A stretch of 64,000 bases of DNA from Kocuria palustris (GCF_016907795.1 NZ_JAFBCR010000001.1:930001-994000), one strand, 5' to 3'; positions 35,769 through 50,854 are shown, counted from the stretch's first letter. Notes: generated by a model from the sequence alone, not told the origin. Translations and numbers: made by a program.

Positions 35769-38700
35769 TCACGATCGGCCCGTCGTCCCGGCCCCGTCCA
35801 CGCCGGTGGTGCCGGTATCAGCCGGCAGCCCCAGGTAGCGGCAGATCAGGCCGGCCACGGCGTCGGGCTGGGTGAAGACCTCGATGGTCCACAGCGTGAG
35901 GTGGTTCCAGCCGCTGCGCTCGAGCTGCTGCGGGCGCAGCCGCGAGCGCTCGCGCACCGACATGCGGGCCACCTGCTCGGTGCCGTCGGAGACCACGGCC
36001 ACCGGGATGCGCACCGGGTCGCCGCTGGAGCGCTGTCCCACCACGGCTCCGGCCGACAGCGACTCGGCGGTCTCGGACCAGGCGATCAGGTCGATCGCGT
36101 CCTCGTGGTGGTGGCGCACCGCCGCGCCGCGCTGCACCAGACGGCGCGAGAGGTCCTGCACCAGGGCGTCCTCGTGGACGGCGGCGTCGGCCAGCTCCAT
36201 GGGATCGTGCACCAGGATCGGCTGCGTGGCCGGCTCGGCCGCGGGCTCGTCGCCCTGCTCGGCCCGGGCGGGCTCCTGAGCCCCCACCAGCGAGAGGTGC
36301 GGGCGCTTGGGACGGTCCTGCGCCTCGGGCCGCTCAGCGGCCTCGACGGGCTCCGGCGACTCGTGGGCGGCCTCGGCCTCAGGGGCCTCGGCCCCGGCAT
36401 CCCCTGCCTCCGAAGTCCCGGCGGCGTCCTGGAGAACTTCCTGCCGCTCGTCCTTCTGTGCCAGCAGCGGCTCATCGGCGGCGCCGATGCGGATGTGCCC
36501 GGCCTCCTCGATGCGCAGCAGCAGGCGATGCAGATCGCGAGCGCCGTTGTGCAGAGAGCTGGGCTCCAGCTCCTCGGGACGGATGGACGAGACCACGATC
36601 GTGTTCAGCCGCGAGCGCGTCATCCCCAGGACGAAGCCCCGGCGGCCGTCGCGGTCCGAGAGCTGCCCCAGGTAGGGCAGCACGCGATCGTGATCGGTGC
36701 GCCCGAAGCCCACGCTGAAGATCACGGTGTCGCGCTGCAGCCCCACGGCCCGGTGCAGATCCACCACGCGGAAGGACTCGGGCCCGGGCCGGAAGAACTC
36801 CGCGAGCTCGGGGCGCTGCCCCAGCACGGCGCTCACGCCCTGGGCGACGCGTGCGGCATGGCGGGCGCTCGGGGTCACGACGGCCAGCGAGCGCTCCGGG
36901 TGCAGGCGCGCGTGGCGGATCACGAGCTGGACCACGCGGCGCACCTCGGCGTTCGGGGACTGCACGCCCTCGTGCCCGGCGGCCAGCTCGCCGTAGCCGT
37001 CGGCGACGTACTCGACCTCCAGGCGGGAATCGCCCTCGGTGAGCGCGGCGCCGGAGGGCAGGCGAGTGAGCTGCCCCCCGTAGAAGTCCGCGTTGAGCTG
37101 ATCGAACAGGTGAGCGTCCATGTCCCGGTACAGCACGCGCAGCTGACGGCGATCGACGACTCGCGAGAGCGCGTCGAACGCGGAGTCCACCTCGGTCACC
37201 GGCCCGGAGGACTCCCCTGTCATGGGCGCCACGGTGAAAGGCTGCGGGCGGCCCAGGGCGGGATCGCCGAAGACGACGACCTGGCGAGCACGGGTCACGG
37301 CGGGCAGCACGGCCGCCAGCGGCGTCGACTCCCCGTCCAGGACCACGACGGCGTCGATCTCGAGGTCATCGGGAAGCGCAGCCGAGAGCACGAGCGGGCT
37401 CGCGGTCCACACGGGGGCCAGCGCACGGGTGAGGTCGCCGCAGGCCTTGAGCAGCTGTGGCAGCGGGGCGCTGCCCTGGCGCAGCATGTCGCGCAGCTCC
37501 CCGGCGGCCTCCGGCTGCTCCCGCAGCAGACGGCGCCAGCGCTGGGCCTGGGCCCAGATCAGGCGCTGCGGACCGGAGGAGATGTGCGCGGAGTCGGCGC
37601 GGCGGAAGTCCTGCTCGGCGCGGCGCAGGCTCGAGCCGTCCGTCATGGGCAGCAGGCCGTCATCGGCGGCCATGGCCTCCAGCGAGGACTGCCACCAGGC
37701 CAGATCGAACTCCTCGGCCACCCGGTGCCCGGGCACGCGCCGAGAGGTCAGGTCCTCGACGAACTCGCCGAGGCCGCGATCGCGCAGGCCCTCGAGCAGC
37801 AGCGTCCGCTCGGGGATGGTCTCCAGATTGGCCTCATCGTCGATCAGCTGGGTGAGCACCTCGCGCAGCTCGGCGACGTCGAGCTCCATCAGGCCCCCGC
37901 CCGTGCGGGAGCCCTCCAGGGCGATCATCAGGCCCTCGAGGTCCTCGATGAAGCGCTGCTGGATCTCGGCGACGTCGTCGACCGCGTCCGAGATCTCGGG
38001 CTTCTCGATCGTGGTGGACCAGGAGCGCCAGCGGTCGCGCTCCGACTGGACCTTGACCAGGGAGGCGTGCAGGTCCGAGAGGTGGACGCCCGGTCGGATG
38101 TACTCCTTGGCCGCCTTGCGCAGCCGCGAGCGCTGCAGCCCGGACATCTCGATCGCGTGATCGCGCCGCCAGGACGAGGCCGCCGTGGCCGCGATCAGGT
38201 CCGTCACCGGACGGTCGAAGATGTCCGGGGTGAAGGAGCGCAGGGAGGACTCGACCTCCTGCAGCAAGCGCAGCTGCTGGCCCCATTCGGGGATCGTGGC
38301 CCCGGCGCGCATCCCCGAGACCGACATCACCGTGCGCATCCCGGTCTCCAGGGTGGTCAGCTCGAGCAGCAGCGACTGGGCCAGGTGACGGGCCTGCCGG
38401 GTCTCCTCGTCATTGACCAGGCGCGCGCCCTCCCACGGCCCGTCGAGGGTCGCGGCGTCGAAGGCTCCGAGCTCCGCGGCCCTCTCGAGCTGGCGGGTGA
38501 TCTCGGCGCGGTGGGCGGCGGCGTCCAGCACCCCGCGCGAGAACCGGACCCGGGTGGTGGGCCCGTCCGGGCGGGAGGTGAGCTCGGCCAGGGCCTGCAT
38601 GGCCTGATACGCGGAGGCCTCCACGCGCGGGCGCTGGCGGTGCAGGGCCTCCATGTGCCCGGCCAGCAGGTCGCGCACGGAGCGCAGCCGGTTGTGCAGG

Positions 38701-39926
38701 GCGCGCAGGTCCGGCTCCTGGGCGCGCTCGGCGCGCGTGATCGACTCGACGAGCTGGCCGGCGACCTCCTCGCCCGTCAGGTGCGAGCCCAGCTGCAGCA
38801 CCGACGACGACAGCCCGAGCATCTCGAAGCCTCGGTGGAAATCGGCCAGGGCGGCCCGGCGCTCCCCCAGCACGAGCACGGAGCGGCCCTGGGCCACGAG
38901 CGCGCCGACGGTGTTCACGGCGGTCGCGATCTGCCCGGTGCCGGGGGCTGCGGTGACCACGAAAGAGTCGCCTTGCGTGGCGAGGTCGACGACCTCCTGC
39001 TGGGAGCTGTCGGCGTCGAGCAGCAGCAGCTCGGAGTCCGGATCGCGCTGATCCAGCGGCACGGAGCGGTTCTGCAGCGGCTGCGGCTGCGGGATCTTGC
39101 CGACGGCCGTGGACTTCAGGCGGGCCAGGTCGCGGATCACGTCGGTGCGCGCGGGCACGTGCTCATCGGCGGGACGGTCGTGCAGGTCCGCGAAGGTGGA
39201 GACCAGGAGGCGGTGCTCCACGTGCATGCCCGGGACCTCGGAGGCGACCATGCGCAGGGACTCGAGCACCGGTGCCGGATCCAGTCGGCGCGTGCCGTAG
39301 GCCAGGCGGGAGATCTCGCCGGTGGTCAGGTCCACCCCGTGATCGGCCAGCAGGCGCCGGACCATGGCCGGGTTGAGCTGAGCGGGGCCCACGATCTGCA
39401 GATCGAAGTCATCGCCGTCCGAGCGCGGGCGGATGGTCACGGGGGCGAGCAGGACCGGGGCGATGAACCGCCGCTGCGTCGAGTACCGGTCGCCGTGGCC
39501 GCGCTCCCCCGCCTCGTGCGGGCCCTGGGCGTCCTCCGCACGGGGACGCGGCTCCGCCTGCAGCCAGGAGGCGGTGCCGGCCGCCAGGTAGGCGGCATCG
39601 AGCCCGTGCTGGGCGGAGAGCTCGTGGATCTTGGTGCGCAGGATCCGCGCCGCGCGCGACGCCCGCTGCAGCCCCGCCTGCTCGCGCATGATCGTGGACA
39701 AGCGGGTGGGGCGGCCCATCATCAGCTGCGCCTGCCCGGAGGAGTTGGCCTCCGTCAGGTCGATGCAGACGTTGTCGACCTGGTTGAAGTCCAGCAGCGT
39801 GTCCGGGCCGGTGTAGGCGTCCATCTGCCGCGTCCAGGCCTGCAGCGAGACGGTCTCCTGGCCGCTGCGGTGGGAGGACGCGGAGCCGTGCGGAACGGGG
39901 GCTCCGGACTCGGACGAGGGGGACAT
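35769..39926 (-). CDS. Giant helicase-like protein with altered ATPase motifs and Vsr-like C-terminal domain
   Basis: 1385 residues. Resembles the SF1 AAA/DUF4011-type helicases that end in an endonuclease-like domain. N-terminal region (about 40-130) has LLDFNQVDNVCIDLTEAN. The P-loop at about 326-331 reads APGTGQ where GxGKS/T is expected, so the ATP-binding lysine is missing. The DExx box appears as VVVLDGEST (about 860) instead of DEAS. Distal helicase motifs (VVDLHRAVGLQRDTVIFS near 1060, GFVLGMTRSRLNTIVVS near 1105) are recognisable but diverged. After a Glu/Ala-rich linker (1140-1240) comes a domain with DLIAWSETAES, VAVVSDG and GWNHLTLWTIEVFTQPDA (about 1255-1365) of the REase/Vsr type. 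It lies just upstream of guaA. Active hydrolysis is doubtful. Confidence 0.72.
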   Translation of the reverse strand: MSPSSESGAPVPHGSASSHRSGQETVSLQAWTRQMDAYTGPDTLLDFNQVDNVCIDLTEANSSGQAQLMMGRPTRLSTIMREQAGLQRASRAARILRTKIHELSAQHGLDAAYLAAGTASWLQAEPRPRAEDAQGPHEAGERGHGDRYSTQRRFIAPVLLAPVTIRPRSDGDDFDLQIVGPAQLNPAMVRRLLADHGVDLTTGEISRLAYGTRRLDPAPVLESLRMVASEVPGMHVEHRLLVSTFADLHDRPADEHVPARTDVIRDLARLKSTAVGKIPQPQPLQNRSVPLDQRDPDSELLLLDADSSQQEVVDLATQGDSFVVTAAPGTGQIATAVNTVGALVAQGRSVLVLGERRAALADFHRGFEMLGLSSSVLQLGSHLTGEEVAGQLVESITRAERAQEPDLRALHNRLRSVRDLLAGHMEALHRQRPRVEASAYQAMQALAELTSRPDGPTTRVRFSRGVLDAAAHRAEITRQLERAAELGAFDAATLDGPWEGARLVNDEETRQARHLAQSLLLELTTLETGMRTVMSVSGMRAGATIPEWGQQLRLLQEVESSLRSFTPDIFDRPVTDLIAATAASSWRRDHAIEMSGLQRSRLRKAAKEYIRPGVHLSDLHASLVKVQSERDRWRSWSTTIEKPEISDAVDDVAEIQQRFIEDLEGLMIALEGSRTGGGLMELDVAELREVLTQLIDDEANLETIPERTLLLEGLRDRGLGEFVEDLTSRRVPGHRVAEEFDLAWWQSSLEAMAADDGLLPMTDGSSLRRAEQDFRRADSAHISSGPQRLIWAQAQRWRRLLREQPEAAGELRDMLRQGSAPLPQLLKACGDLTRALAPVWTASPLVLSAALPDDLEIDAVVVLDGESTPLAAVLPAVTRARQVVVFGDPALGRPQPFTVAPMTGESSGPVTEVDSAFDALSRVVDRRQLRVLYRDMDAHLFDQLNADFYGGQLTRLPSGAALTEGDSRLEVEYVADGYGELAAGHEGVQSPNAEVRRVVQLVIRHARLHPERSLAVVTPSARHAARVAQGVSAVLGQRPELAEFFRPGPESFRVVDLHRAVGLQRDTVIFSVGFGRTDHDRVLPYLGQLSDRDGRRGFVLGMTRSRLNTIVVSSIRPEELEPSSLHNGARDLHRLLLRIEEAGHIRIGAADEPLLAQKDERQEVLQDAAGTSEAGDAGAEAPEAEAAHESPEPVEAAERPEAQDRPKRPHLSLVGAQEPARAEQGDEPAAEPATQPILVHDPMELADAAVHEDALVQDLSRRLVQRGAAVRHHHEDAIDLIAWSETAESLSAGAVVGQRSSGDPVRIPVAVVSDGTEQVARMSVRERSRLRPQQLERSGWNHLTLWTIEVFTQPDAVAGLICRYLGLPADTGTTGVDGAGTTGRS

Positions 39927-40041
39927 GCTTCTCCTAATAGGTGAGCGCCGCGGCCTGGGCGGGCCGCGGCGTCGGGGACTGCTCAGTCGGCGCGGGAGAC
40001 GCCGCCTGCGGGAGGCGGCAGGGCCGTTGCGGCCCCGCCGC

Positions 40042-41721
40042 TCACTCCCACTCGATGGTTCCCGGCGGCTTGGACGTCACGTCCAGGACCACGCGGTTGA
40101 TCTCCTGAACCTCGTTCGTGATCCGGTTGGAGATCCGCGCCAGCAGGTCCTCCGGGAGGCGGGACCAGTCGGCGGTCATGGCATCCTCGCTGGACACGGG
40201 GCGCAGCACGATCGGGTGGCCGTAGGTGCGGCCATCGCCCTGCACGCCCACCGAGCGGACGTCTGCCAGCAGGACGACCGGCATCTGCCAGACCTCCTGA
40301 TCCAGCCCGGATTCGGTGAGCTCCTCGCGGGCGATCGCATCCGCGCGGCGCAGGATCTCCAGGCGCTCGCTGGTCACCTCGCCGATGATGCGGATGCCCA
40401 GCCCCGGACCGGGGAACGGCTGCCGTCCCACTATCGACTCGGGCAGGCCCAGCTGGCGGCCGACCTCGCGGACCTCGTCCTTGAACAGCTCGCGCAGAGG
40501 CTCGACGAGCTCGAACTCGAGGTCCTCGGGCAGCCCGCCGACGTTGTGGTGGGACTTGATCGTGGCCGCGCCCTCGCCGCCGCCGGATTCGACGACGTCA
40601 GGGTAGAGGGTCCCCTGGACCAGGTGGGTGACCTTGGCGCCCTCATCCGCAGCGGCCACGAGCACCGCCTCCTCGGCGGCCTCGAATGCGCGGATGAACT
40701 CGCGGCCGATGATCTTGCGCTTGGTCTCGGGGTCGCTGACTCCCGCCAGGGCATCGAGGAAGCGCTCGGACTCCCGCGCCACGTGCAGGTTGACGCCGGT
40801 CGAGGCCACGTACTCCGTCTCGACCTGCTCGACCTCGTCCTGGCGCATGAGCCCGTGGTCCACGAGCACGCAGGTCAGGCGGTCCCCGATCGCGCGCTGG
40901 ACGAGCGCTGCGGCCACCGCCGAGTCCACGCCGCCGGAGAGCCCGCAGATCGCGCGGCCGTCGCCGACCTGCTCGCGGATGCGCTCGACCTGGGCGTCGA
41001 TGATGTTCTCGGTGGACCACGTGGGCTTCAGCCCGGCGATCCCGAAGAGGAAGCGCTCGATCGTGGCCTGGCCGTGCTCGGTGTGGCGGACCTCCGGATG
41101 CCATTGCACACCGGCCAGGCGCCGCTGCTCGTCCACGAACGCGGCGACGGGGGCGCCGCCGGACGACGCCAGCACGCGAAAGCCCTGGGGGGCCTCGGTC
41201 ACGGAGTCCCCGTGGCTCATCCAGACCTTCTGCAGGCGCGGGGAGCCGGTGAGGATCGAATCCGGTCCCGGCACGTCCTGGCCCTCGGGCGCGGTGTCCG
41301 CGACGCCCAGCGAGGCGTCGACGATCGTGGCGCCGTACTCGCGCGCGCCCGTCTTGGCCACCGTCCCGCCCAGGGCGTTGGCCATCACCTGGAAGCCGTA
41401 GCAGATGCCGAAGATCGGGATGCCGGCCTCGAAGAGCTCGGCATCGCGCACCGGGGCGCCCTCGGCCCACACCGACGACGGCCCGCCGGAGAGGATCAGC
41501 GCAGACGGCTTGCGCTGCAGGATCTCCTGCGTGGACAGCGTGTGCGGGATGATCTCCGAGTAGACGTCCGCCTCGCGGACGCGGCGGGCGATGAGCTGGG
41601 CGTACTGGGCTCCGTAGTCGACGACCAGGACCGGGCCCTGGGACCCGTGGGCTGCATCGGCGGTCTCGGATGCGGACGTGGTGCTGGGCTGAGATGTCAC
41701 GGTGCTGGGCTGAGATGTCAC
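40042..41721 (-). CDS. guaA: GMP synthase (glutamine-hydrolysing) GuaA
   Basis: 559 residues from the GTG at 41721, placed 7 bases from a TAGACT -10; the first ~25 residues are not part of the family core. Converts XMP to GMP with glutamine. The class I amidotransferase half has [10 protein letters not shown] (catalytic Cys near 107) and the [10 protein letters not shown] His-Glu; the synthetase half shows the [14 protein letters not shown]-loop near 260 and the C-terminal dimerisation domain ending with [27 protein letters not shown]. Start region holds a 21-bp perfect tandem repeat (see repeat). Last gene of the guaB-guaB3-SURF1-DUF3817-guaA block. Confidence 0.97.
   Translation of the reverse strand: MTSQPSTVTSQPSTTSASETADAAHGSQGPVLVVDYGAQYAQLIARRVREADVYSEIIPHTLSTQEILQRKPSALILSGGPSSVWAEGAPVRDAELFEAGIPIFGICYGFQVMANALGGTVAKTGAREYGATIVDASLGVADTAPEGQDVPGPDSILTGSPRLQKVWMSHGDSVTEAPQGFRVLASSGGAPVAAFVDEQRRLAGVQWHPEVRHTEHGQATIERFLFGIAGLKPTWSTENIIDAQVERIREQVGDGRAICGLSGGVDSAVAAALVQRAIGDRLTCVLVDHGLMRQDEVEQVETEYVASTGVNLHVARESERFLDALAGVSDPETKRKIIGREFIRAFEAAEEAVLVAAADEGAKVTHLVQGTLYPDVVESGGGEGAATIKSHHNVGGLPEDLEFELVEPLRELFKDEVREVGRQLGLPESIVGRQPFPGPGLGIRIIGEVTSERLEILRRADAIAREELTESGLDQEVWQMPVVLLADVRSVGVQGDGRTYGHPIVLRPVSSEDAMTADWSRLPEDLLARISNRITNEVQEINRVVLDVTSKPPGTIEWE
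41680..41721. repeat. 21-bp tandem repeat inside the start of guaA
   Basis: Two perfect 21-base copies, 41680-41700 and 41701-41721, encoding two copies of V/M-T-S-Q-P-S-T. Each copy begins with GTG (minus strand), so the duplication creates a second in-frame start codon 21 bases inside the first, but only the outer one is near the promoter. Confidence 0.9.
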
Positions 41722-41728
41722 GGCCGAC

Positions 41729-41734
41729 AGTCTA
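41729..41734 (-). promoter_or_regulatory. -10 element (TAGACT) of guaA, leaderless
   Basis: Minus-strand TAGACT 7 bases from GTG 41721. Confidence 0.65.
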
Positions 41735-41765
41735 GGTCACCGCAGGGCTGCGGCCGGTCGGCGCC

Positions 41766-42353
41766 TCAGTACCGCTTGGCCGCCTTGGGGAACGAGGCCA
41801 GCTCCTGGGCGGTCGAGCGGTGGATCTTGCGCTCGACGATGAAGGACAGGAACGGCACCACGCCGCCCAGGGCCATGACGATGAACTGCGGGAACGGCCA
41901 TCGCATGAGCATCCACAGGCGGAAGCACGAGAACAGGTAGACCACGTAGAACCAGCCGTGCACGATCAGCACCCAGGTGGAGATGTTGACGCCGCCCTCG
42001 ATGTCCATCAGCTCGTTGTCGCGCAGGCCCAGGGCCACGGACTCCCCCGTGCCCGCCATGGTGCCCCCGGCAATGACGTCGAAGCCCATGGCGTAGCGCA
42101 GGATCATCTCGGCCACGAGCAGCAGCAGGAACGTGCCGGAGATCCAGGCCCAGACCATGTAGAAGTTCAGCCACCACCTGATCTGGGACTCGGTCCCGCC
42201 GAATCGCCGGCGCGTGCGCAGCGCCGAGTACTGCGGCAGCTGGCCTGGCTCGCGGGCCTTCGACGGATCCGCCCCCTCCGGCGCCGTGACGCGCACGCCG
42301 TCGGTGCGCTGCTTGGGCCGGGGCGTTCCCTCCTGCGGGGCTCCCTGGGTCAT
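41766..42353 (-). CDS. DUF3817 integral membrane protein
   Basis: 195 residues. About 60 polar residues, then three hydrophobic segments; the conserved cores WWLNFYMVWAWISGTFLLLL and HGWFYVVYLFSCFRL are of the DUF3817 type. Its ATG overlaps the SURF1 stop as ATGA, so SURF1 and this protein are translationally coupled, suggesting a linked role near the respiratory chain; this is inference from position. Function of the family is unknown. Confidence 0.85.
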   Translation of the reverse strand: MTQGAPQEGTPRPKQRTDGVRVTAPEGADPSKAREPGQLPQYSALRTRRRFGGTESQIRWWLNFYMVWAWISGTFLLLLVAEMILRYAMGFDVIAGGTMAGTGESVALGLRDNELMDIEGGVNISTWVLIVHGWFYVVYLFSCFRLWMLMRWPFPQFIVMALGGVVPFLSFIVERKIHRSTAQELASFPKAAKRY

Positions 42354-43372
42354 CGCTGCTCTCCGCTCTGCGGGTCGATTCGCCCGCGGTCCTCCGGTTG
42401 GTCATCTGCACCGGCCGGGACGCTCTGGTCCGCGGCGGGCTGGTCGTCGAAGTAGAAGTACTCCCCGGCGACGGGATCGTAGTAGTAGAACCGCTGGGCC
42501 TCCTGATCCCAGGCGTAGGCCAGGGACTCGCCGTCGAGCTCGAACCAGGCAGCGGGGTCCTGGCTGCGCCGGTGGTCATCGCGCACGGAGGAGAACCAGA
42601 TCCACAGCGCGAAGCCCGCGAAGACGACCCACTCGACCGCGTAGAAGATGTTCAGCGGGTCCAGCGAGGTGTCCGTGGGCTGCTGATCGACCGAGACGGC
42701 CTCCAGCTGCGGCGACATCAGGCCGCCCTGCTCCGGCAGGGTGCCGTCGTCCTCCGCCAGGCCGGTCGATCCGTCCTGGGGCGCGGGCTGCGCGGCAGGG
42801 GCCTCGGCCATGGCGGTGACGAATCCGGAGTAGATCGGCACGTCCCACACGTTGGACAGCTGGGCCGGCGACAGACTGGCGTAGCGCTGCGGCTCCTGGT
42901 CCTGGGTGGAGACCGGGGCCTCCTGCGGCAGCAGCCGCCCGGCCACGGAGACCTCCCCCTCGGGAAGCTGCGGGATGTGCTCGGGGTCATCCGTCCAGCC
43001 GCGCACGACGGGCAGCACCAGGTCTGCATCGGCGCCCGACCAGTCGTCCTGCGTTCCCGGGATCTGCAGCCCCGCCACGACCCACCACCCGGAGCGCCCG
43101 TCCTGCAGGCGGTCCTCGATCAGCACGGTCGAATCCGGCAGATAGGTCCCGGTGGCCTCCACGGCGGTGTCGACCTGCTCGAGGGTCGAGGCGGCGCCGG
43201 GGTCCAGGGTCTCCTGCAGCGGGCGGACGATCTCCTTGCCCGGGTCGTAGACGGTCTGCGCGTCCCGGCTGGATTCGAGCTGCCAGCGGCTCAGCAGGAC
43301 GAAGACGAGGGCGACGCCCAGGCAGACCGCCAGCACGAGCAGGGATCTGGGTCTGAGGGCGGTCCGAAGCAC
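42350..43372 (-). CDS. SURF1-family cytochrome c oxidase biogenesis protein
   Basis: 340 residues from GTG 43372, 6 bases after a TAGACT -10. Two membrane helices, N-terminal (about 11-27) and C-terminal (about 240-257, FYAVEWVVFAGFALWIWF), flank an extracytoplasmic domain as in Surf1/Shy1. Family features: SRWQLESSRDAQTVYD after the first helix, and YASLSPAQLSNVWDVPIYSGF before the last. SURF1 helps insert haem into cytochrome aa3. The C-terminal tail has a DQEAQRFYYYDPVAGEYFYF segment, rich in aromatic residues and not part of typical SURF1. Confidence 0.85.
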   Translation of the reverse strand: MLRTALRPRSLLVLAVCLGVALVFVLLSRWQLESSRDAQTVYDPGKEIVRPLQETLDPGAASTLEQVDTAVEATGTYLPDSTVLIEDRLQDGRSGWWVVAGLQIPGTQDDWSGADADLVLPVVRGWTDDPEHIPQLPEGEVSVAGRLLPQEAPVSTQDQEPQRYASLSPAQLSNVWDVPIYSGFVTAMAEAPAAQPAPQDGSTGLAEDDGTLPEQGGLMSPQLEAVSVDQQPTDTSLDPLNIFYAVEWVVFAGFALWIWFSSVRDDHRRSQDPAAWFELDGESLAYAWDQEAQRFYYYDPVAGEYFYFDDQPAADQSVPAGADDQPEDRGRIDPQSGEQR

Positions 43373-43378
43373 CGCTCC

Positions 43379-43384
43379 AGTCTA
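43379..43384 (-). promoter_or_regulatory. -10 element (TAGACT) of the SURF1 gene, leaderless
   Basis: Minus-strand TAGACT six bases from GTG 43372. The guaB3 terminator lies just upstream, making this a new transcription unit. Confidence 0.6.
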
Positions 43385-43426
43385 ATGACGCCCTCGGACG
43401 CCGCCGAATCGCTCCCGGGATGCGCG

Positions 43427-43459
43427 AAGGGGCGCGCACCGCAGCGGTGCGCGCCCCTT
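43427..43459 (-). terminator. guaB3 terminator
   Basis: Perfect 14-bp arms 43427-43440 and 43446-43459, loop GCAGC, starting 18 bases past the guaB3 stop. Confidence 0.8.
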
Positions 43460-43476
43460 TCCGCGCTCCCGACGGC

Positions 43477-44604
43477 TCAGCCGTGGACGACGACCTCGGT
43501 GCGCTGGAAGGACTTCAGGTCCAGGTAGCCGGTGGTCGACATGGCCCGGCGCAGCGCGCCGACCAGGTTGGAGCTGCCGTCGACCTGGCTCGAGGGCCCG
43601 TGCAGAACCTCCTGCAGCGGCCCCGCGGTGCCCACGCGCGTGCGCACGCCGCGCGGGACCTCGCCGTGATGGGCCTCAGCACCCCAGTGCCAGCCGCGCC
43701 CGGGGGCCTCCTCGGCCCGAGCCAGGGCGGTGCCCAGCATCACGGCGTCGGCGCCCATGGCCAGGGCCTTGACGATGGTCCCTGACGTGCCCACGCCGCC
43801 GTCGGCGATCACGTGGACGTAGCGCCCGCCGGACTCGTCCAGGTAGTCCCGGCGAGCTGCCGCCACGTCCGAGATGGCCGAGGCGCCGGCTGCGTGGATG
43901 CCCAGCACCTGCTCGGTGCGCATGGAGGCCCCGCCGCCGAAGCCCACGAGCACGCCGGCGGCGCCGGTGCGCATCAGGTGCAGGGCCGGGGTGTAGCCGG
44001 CCGCTCCGCCGACGATCACGGGGACGTCGAGGTCATAGATGAAGCGCTTGAGGTCCAGCGGCTCCTCCGCCTGGGACACGTGCTCCGCCGAGACGGTGGT
44101 CCCGCGGATCACGAACAGGTCCACGCCCGCCTCCAGCACGGTGCGGTAGTGCTCCTGCGTGCGCTGTGGGGTCAGGGCGCCGGCCACGATGACGCCGGCC
44201 TCCCTGATCTCCCCCAGCCGCTGGGTGATCAGCTCGGGGCGGATCGGCGCGCGATAGATCTCCTGCATGCGGCGCGTGGCGGCCGGGAGGTCCTCGCCCG
44301 ACAGGGACGCGATCTCCTCGAGCAGCGGCTCGGGATCGTCGTAGCGGCTCCACAGCCCCTCGAGGTCCAGGACGCCCAGGGCGCCCATGCGCCCCAGCGC
44401 GATCGCGGTGGCCGGGGAGGTCACCGAGTCCATGGGCGCGCCCAGGAAGGGGGTCTCGAACGTGTAGGCGTCGATCCGCCAGTCCGTCGAGACCTCGCGG
44501 GGGTCGCGCGTGCGCCGCGAGGGCACCAGGGCGACCTCGTCCAAGGAGTAGGTCCGACGGGCCCGCTTGCTGCGGCCGATCTCGATGTCGTAGTTCAGGT
44601 TCAC
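43477..44604 (-). CDS. GuaB3-family IMP dehydrogenase-related protein
   Basis: 375 residues from GTG 44604, with AAGGA 7 bases upstream. Same barrel fold as IMP dehydrogenase but lacks the two CBS domains and, at the catalytic loop, reads GFGGGASMRTEQVLG with no cysteine where GuaB has GPGSICTTR. Actinobacteria carry this paralogue alongside GuaB; its reaction is not settled in the information I can use. Gene order guaB-guaB3 with a 37-base gap indicates cotranscription; the terminator after it isolates the pair from SURF1. Confidence 0.9.
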   Translation of the reverse strand: MNLNYDIEIGRSKRARRTYSLDEVALVPSRRTRDPREVSTDWRIDAYTFETPFLGAPMDSVTSPATAIALGRMGALGVLDLEGLWSRYDDPEPLLEEIASLSGEDLPAATRRMQEIYRAPIRPELITQRLGEIREAGVIVAGALTPQRTQEHYRTVLEAGVDLFVIRGTTVSAEHVSQAEEPLDLKRFIYDLDVPVIVGGAAGYTPALHLMRTGAAGVLVGFGGGASMRTEQVLGIHAAGASAISDVAAARRDYLDESGGRYVHVIADGGVGTSGTIVKALAMGADAVMLGTALARAEEAPGRGWHWGAEAHHGEVPRGVRTRVGTAGPLQEVLHGPSSQVDGSSNLVGALRRAMSTTGYLDLKSFQRTEVVVHG

Positions 44605-44641
44605 GTCAGCGTCCTTGTCTCCAGCGCCGGATCGGGTCCGA

Positions 44642-48392
<3,751 letters not shown>

Positions 48393-48526
48393 GCTTCTCC
48401 TCCGTGCTGCGGCCACGGCAGCGGGTCATGCGGAAGCCTGCATGCCTGCGCAGCCTCCGGGGGAAATACGGGCGTCAACCTACCAGCGCAGGCTGCCCGC
48501 CCGCGGCATCGTCCGAGGTGCGCAGA

Positions 48527-48566
48527 AGGCCCGGCTCCCGCCGCGAGTGCGACGGGAGCCGGGCCT
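48527..48566 (-). terminator. groEL terminator
   Basis: Perfect 14-bp arms 48527-48540 and 48553-48566, 12-base loop, 45 bases past the groEL stop. Confidence 0.8.
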
Positions 48567-48610
48567 GTCCTCGGCCTGCTGCGGCCGCTGTCAGCGCCGC
48601 AGCTTCCGGA

Positions 48611-50374
<1,764 letters not shown>

Positions 50375-50380
50375 TCAGGC

Positions 50381-50677
50381 TCACTTCTCGACGACGGCCA
50401 GCACGTCGCGCGCCGGCAGGACGAGGAACTCCTCGCCGTTGTACTTGACCTCGGTGCCGCCGTACTTGGAGAAGATCACGAGATCGCCCTCCTTGACGTC
50501 GACCGGGATGCGGTTGCCGGAGTCGTCGACGCGGCCCGGGCCCACGGCCATGACCTTGCCCTCCTGGGGCTTCTCCTTGGCGGTGTCCGGGATGACCAGG
50601 CCGGAGGCGGTGGTCTGCTCGGCCTCGACGACCTGGACGACGATGCGGTCTTCAAGCGGCTTGATGGAGATCGACAC
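50381..50677 (-). CDS. groES: Co-chaperonin GroES
   Basis: 98 residues from GTG 50677, chosen because AAGGAG is 5-6 bases upstream and the length fits GroES; an ATG at 50695 lacks a site. Family signature [22 protein letters not shown] with the mobile-loop region and the dome TKYGGTEV-type segment ([13 protein letters not shown]) are intact. Promoter with CIRCE lies upstream. Confidence 0.95.
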   Translation of the reverse strand: MSISIKPLEDRIVVQVVEAEQTTASGLVIPDTAKEKPQEGKVMAVGPGRVDDSGNRIPVDVKEGDLVIFSKYGGTEVKYNGEEFLVLPARDVLAVVEK

Positions 50678-50826
50678 GATGTCTCCTTCTCTCATGGATT
50701 CGAAGTGTTGCTGAAGCTGTCACGGCGCCCCGCCGAGGTGCTGCTCCCCGCTGCTGCGAGGACCCCGGTGCTGGTGCGCCAGAGGATCTGCCAACCGTCG
50801 TCGCGGTGCCGATCGGCCCGAATCCC

Positions 50827-50853
50827 TTAGCACCCCCCGAGGGCGAGTGCTAA
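50827..50853 (-). promoter_or_regulatory. CIRCE element (HrcA operator) of groES-groEL
   Basis: Nine-base arms with nine-base spacer on the minus strand: TTAGCACTC-N9-GGGTGCTAA, matching the CIRCE consensus TTAGCACTC-N9-GAGTGCTAA with one mismatch. It begins immediately after the -10 (TAAGGT), where HrcA blocks transcription in the absence of heat stress. Confidence 0.92.
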
Positions 50854-50854
50854 A

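Noticed and set aside
35703-39944. A 1413-residue open frame on the plus strand
   Set aside because: It is antisense to the helicase-like gene; composition (Arg, Gly, Leu, His, Gln-rich with no motif) is a shadow of a high-GC gene.
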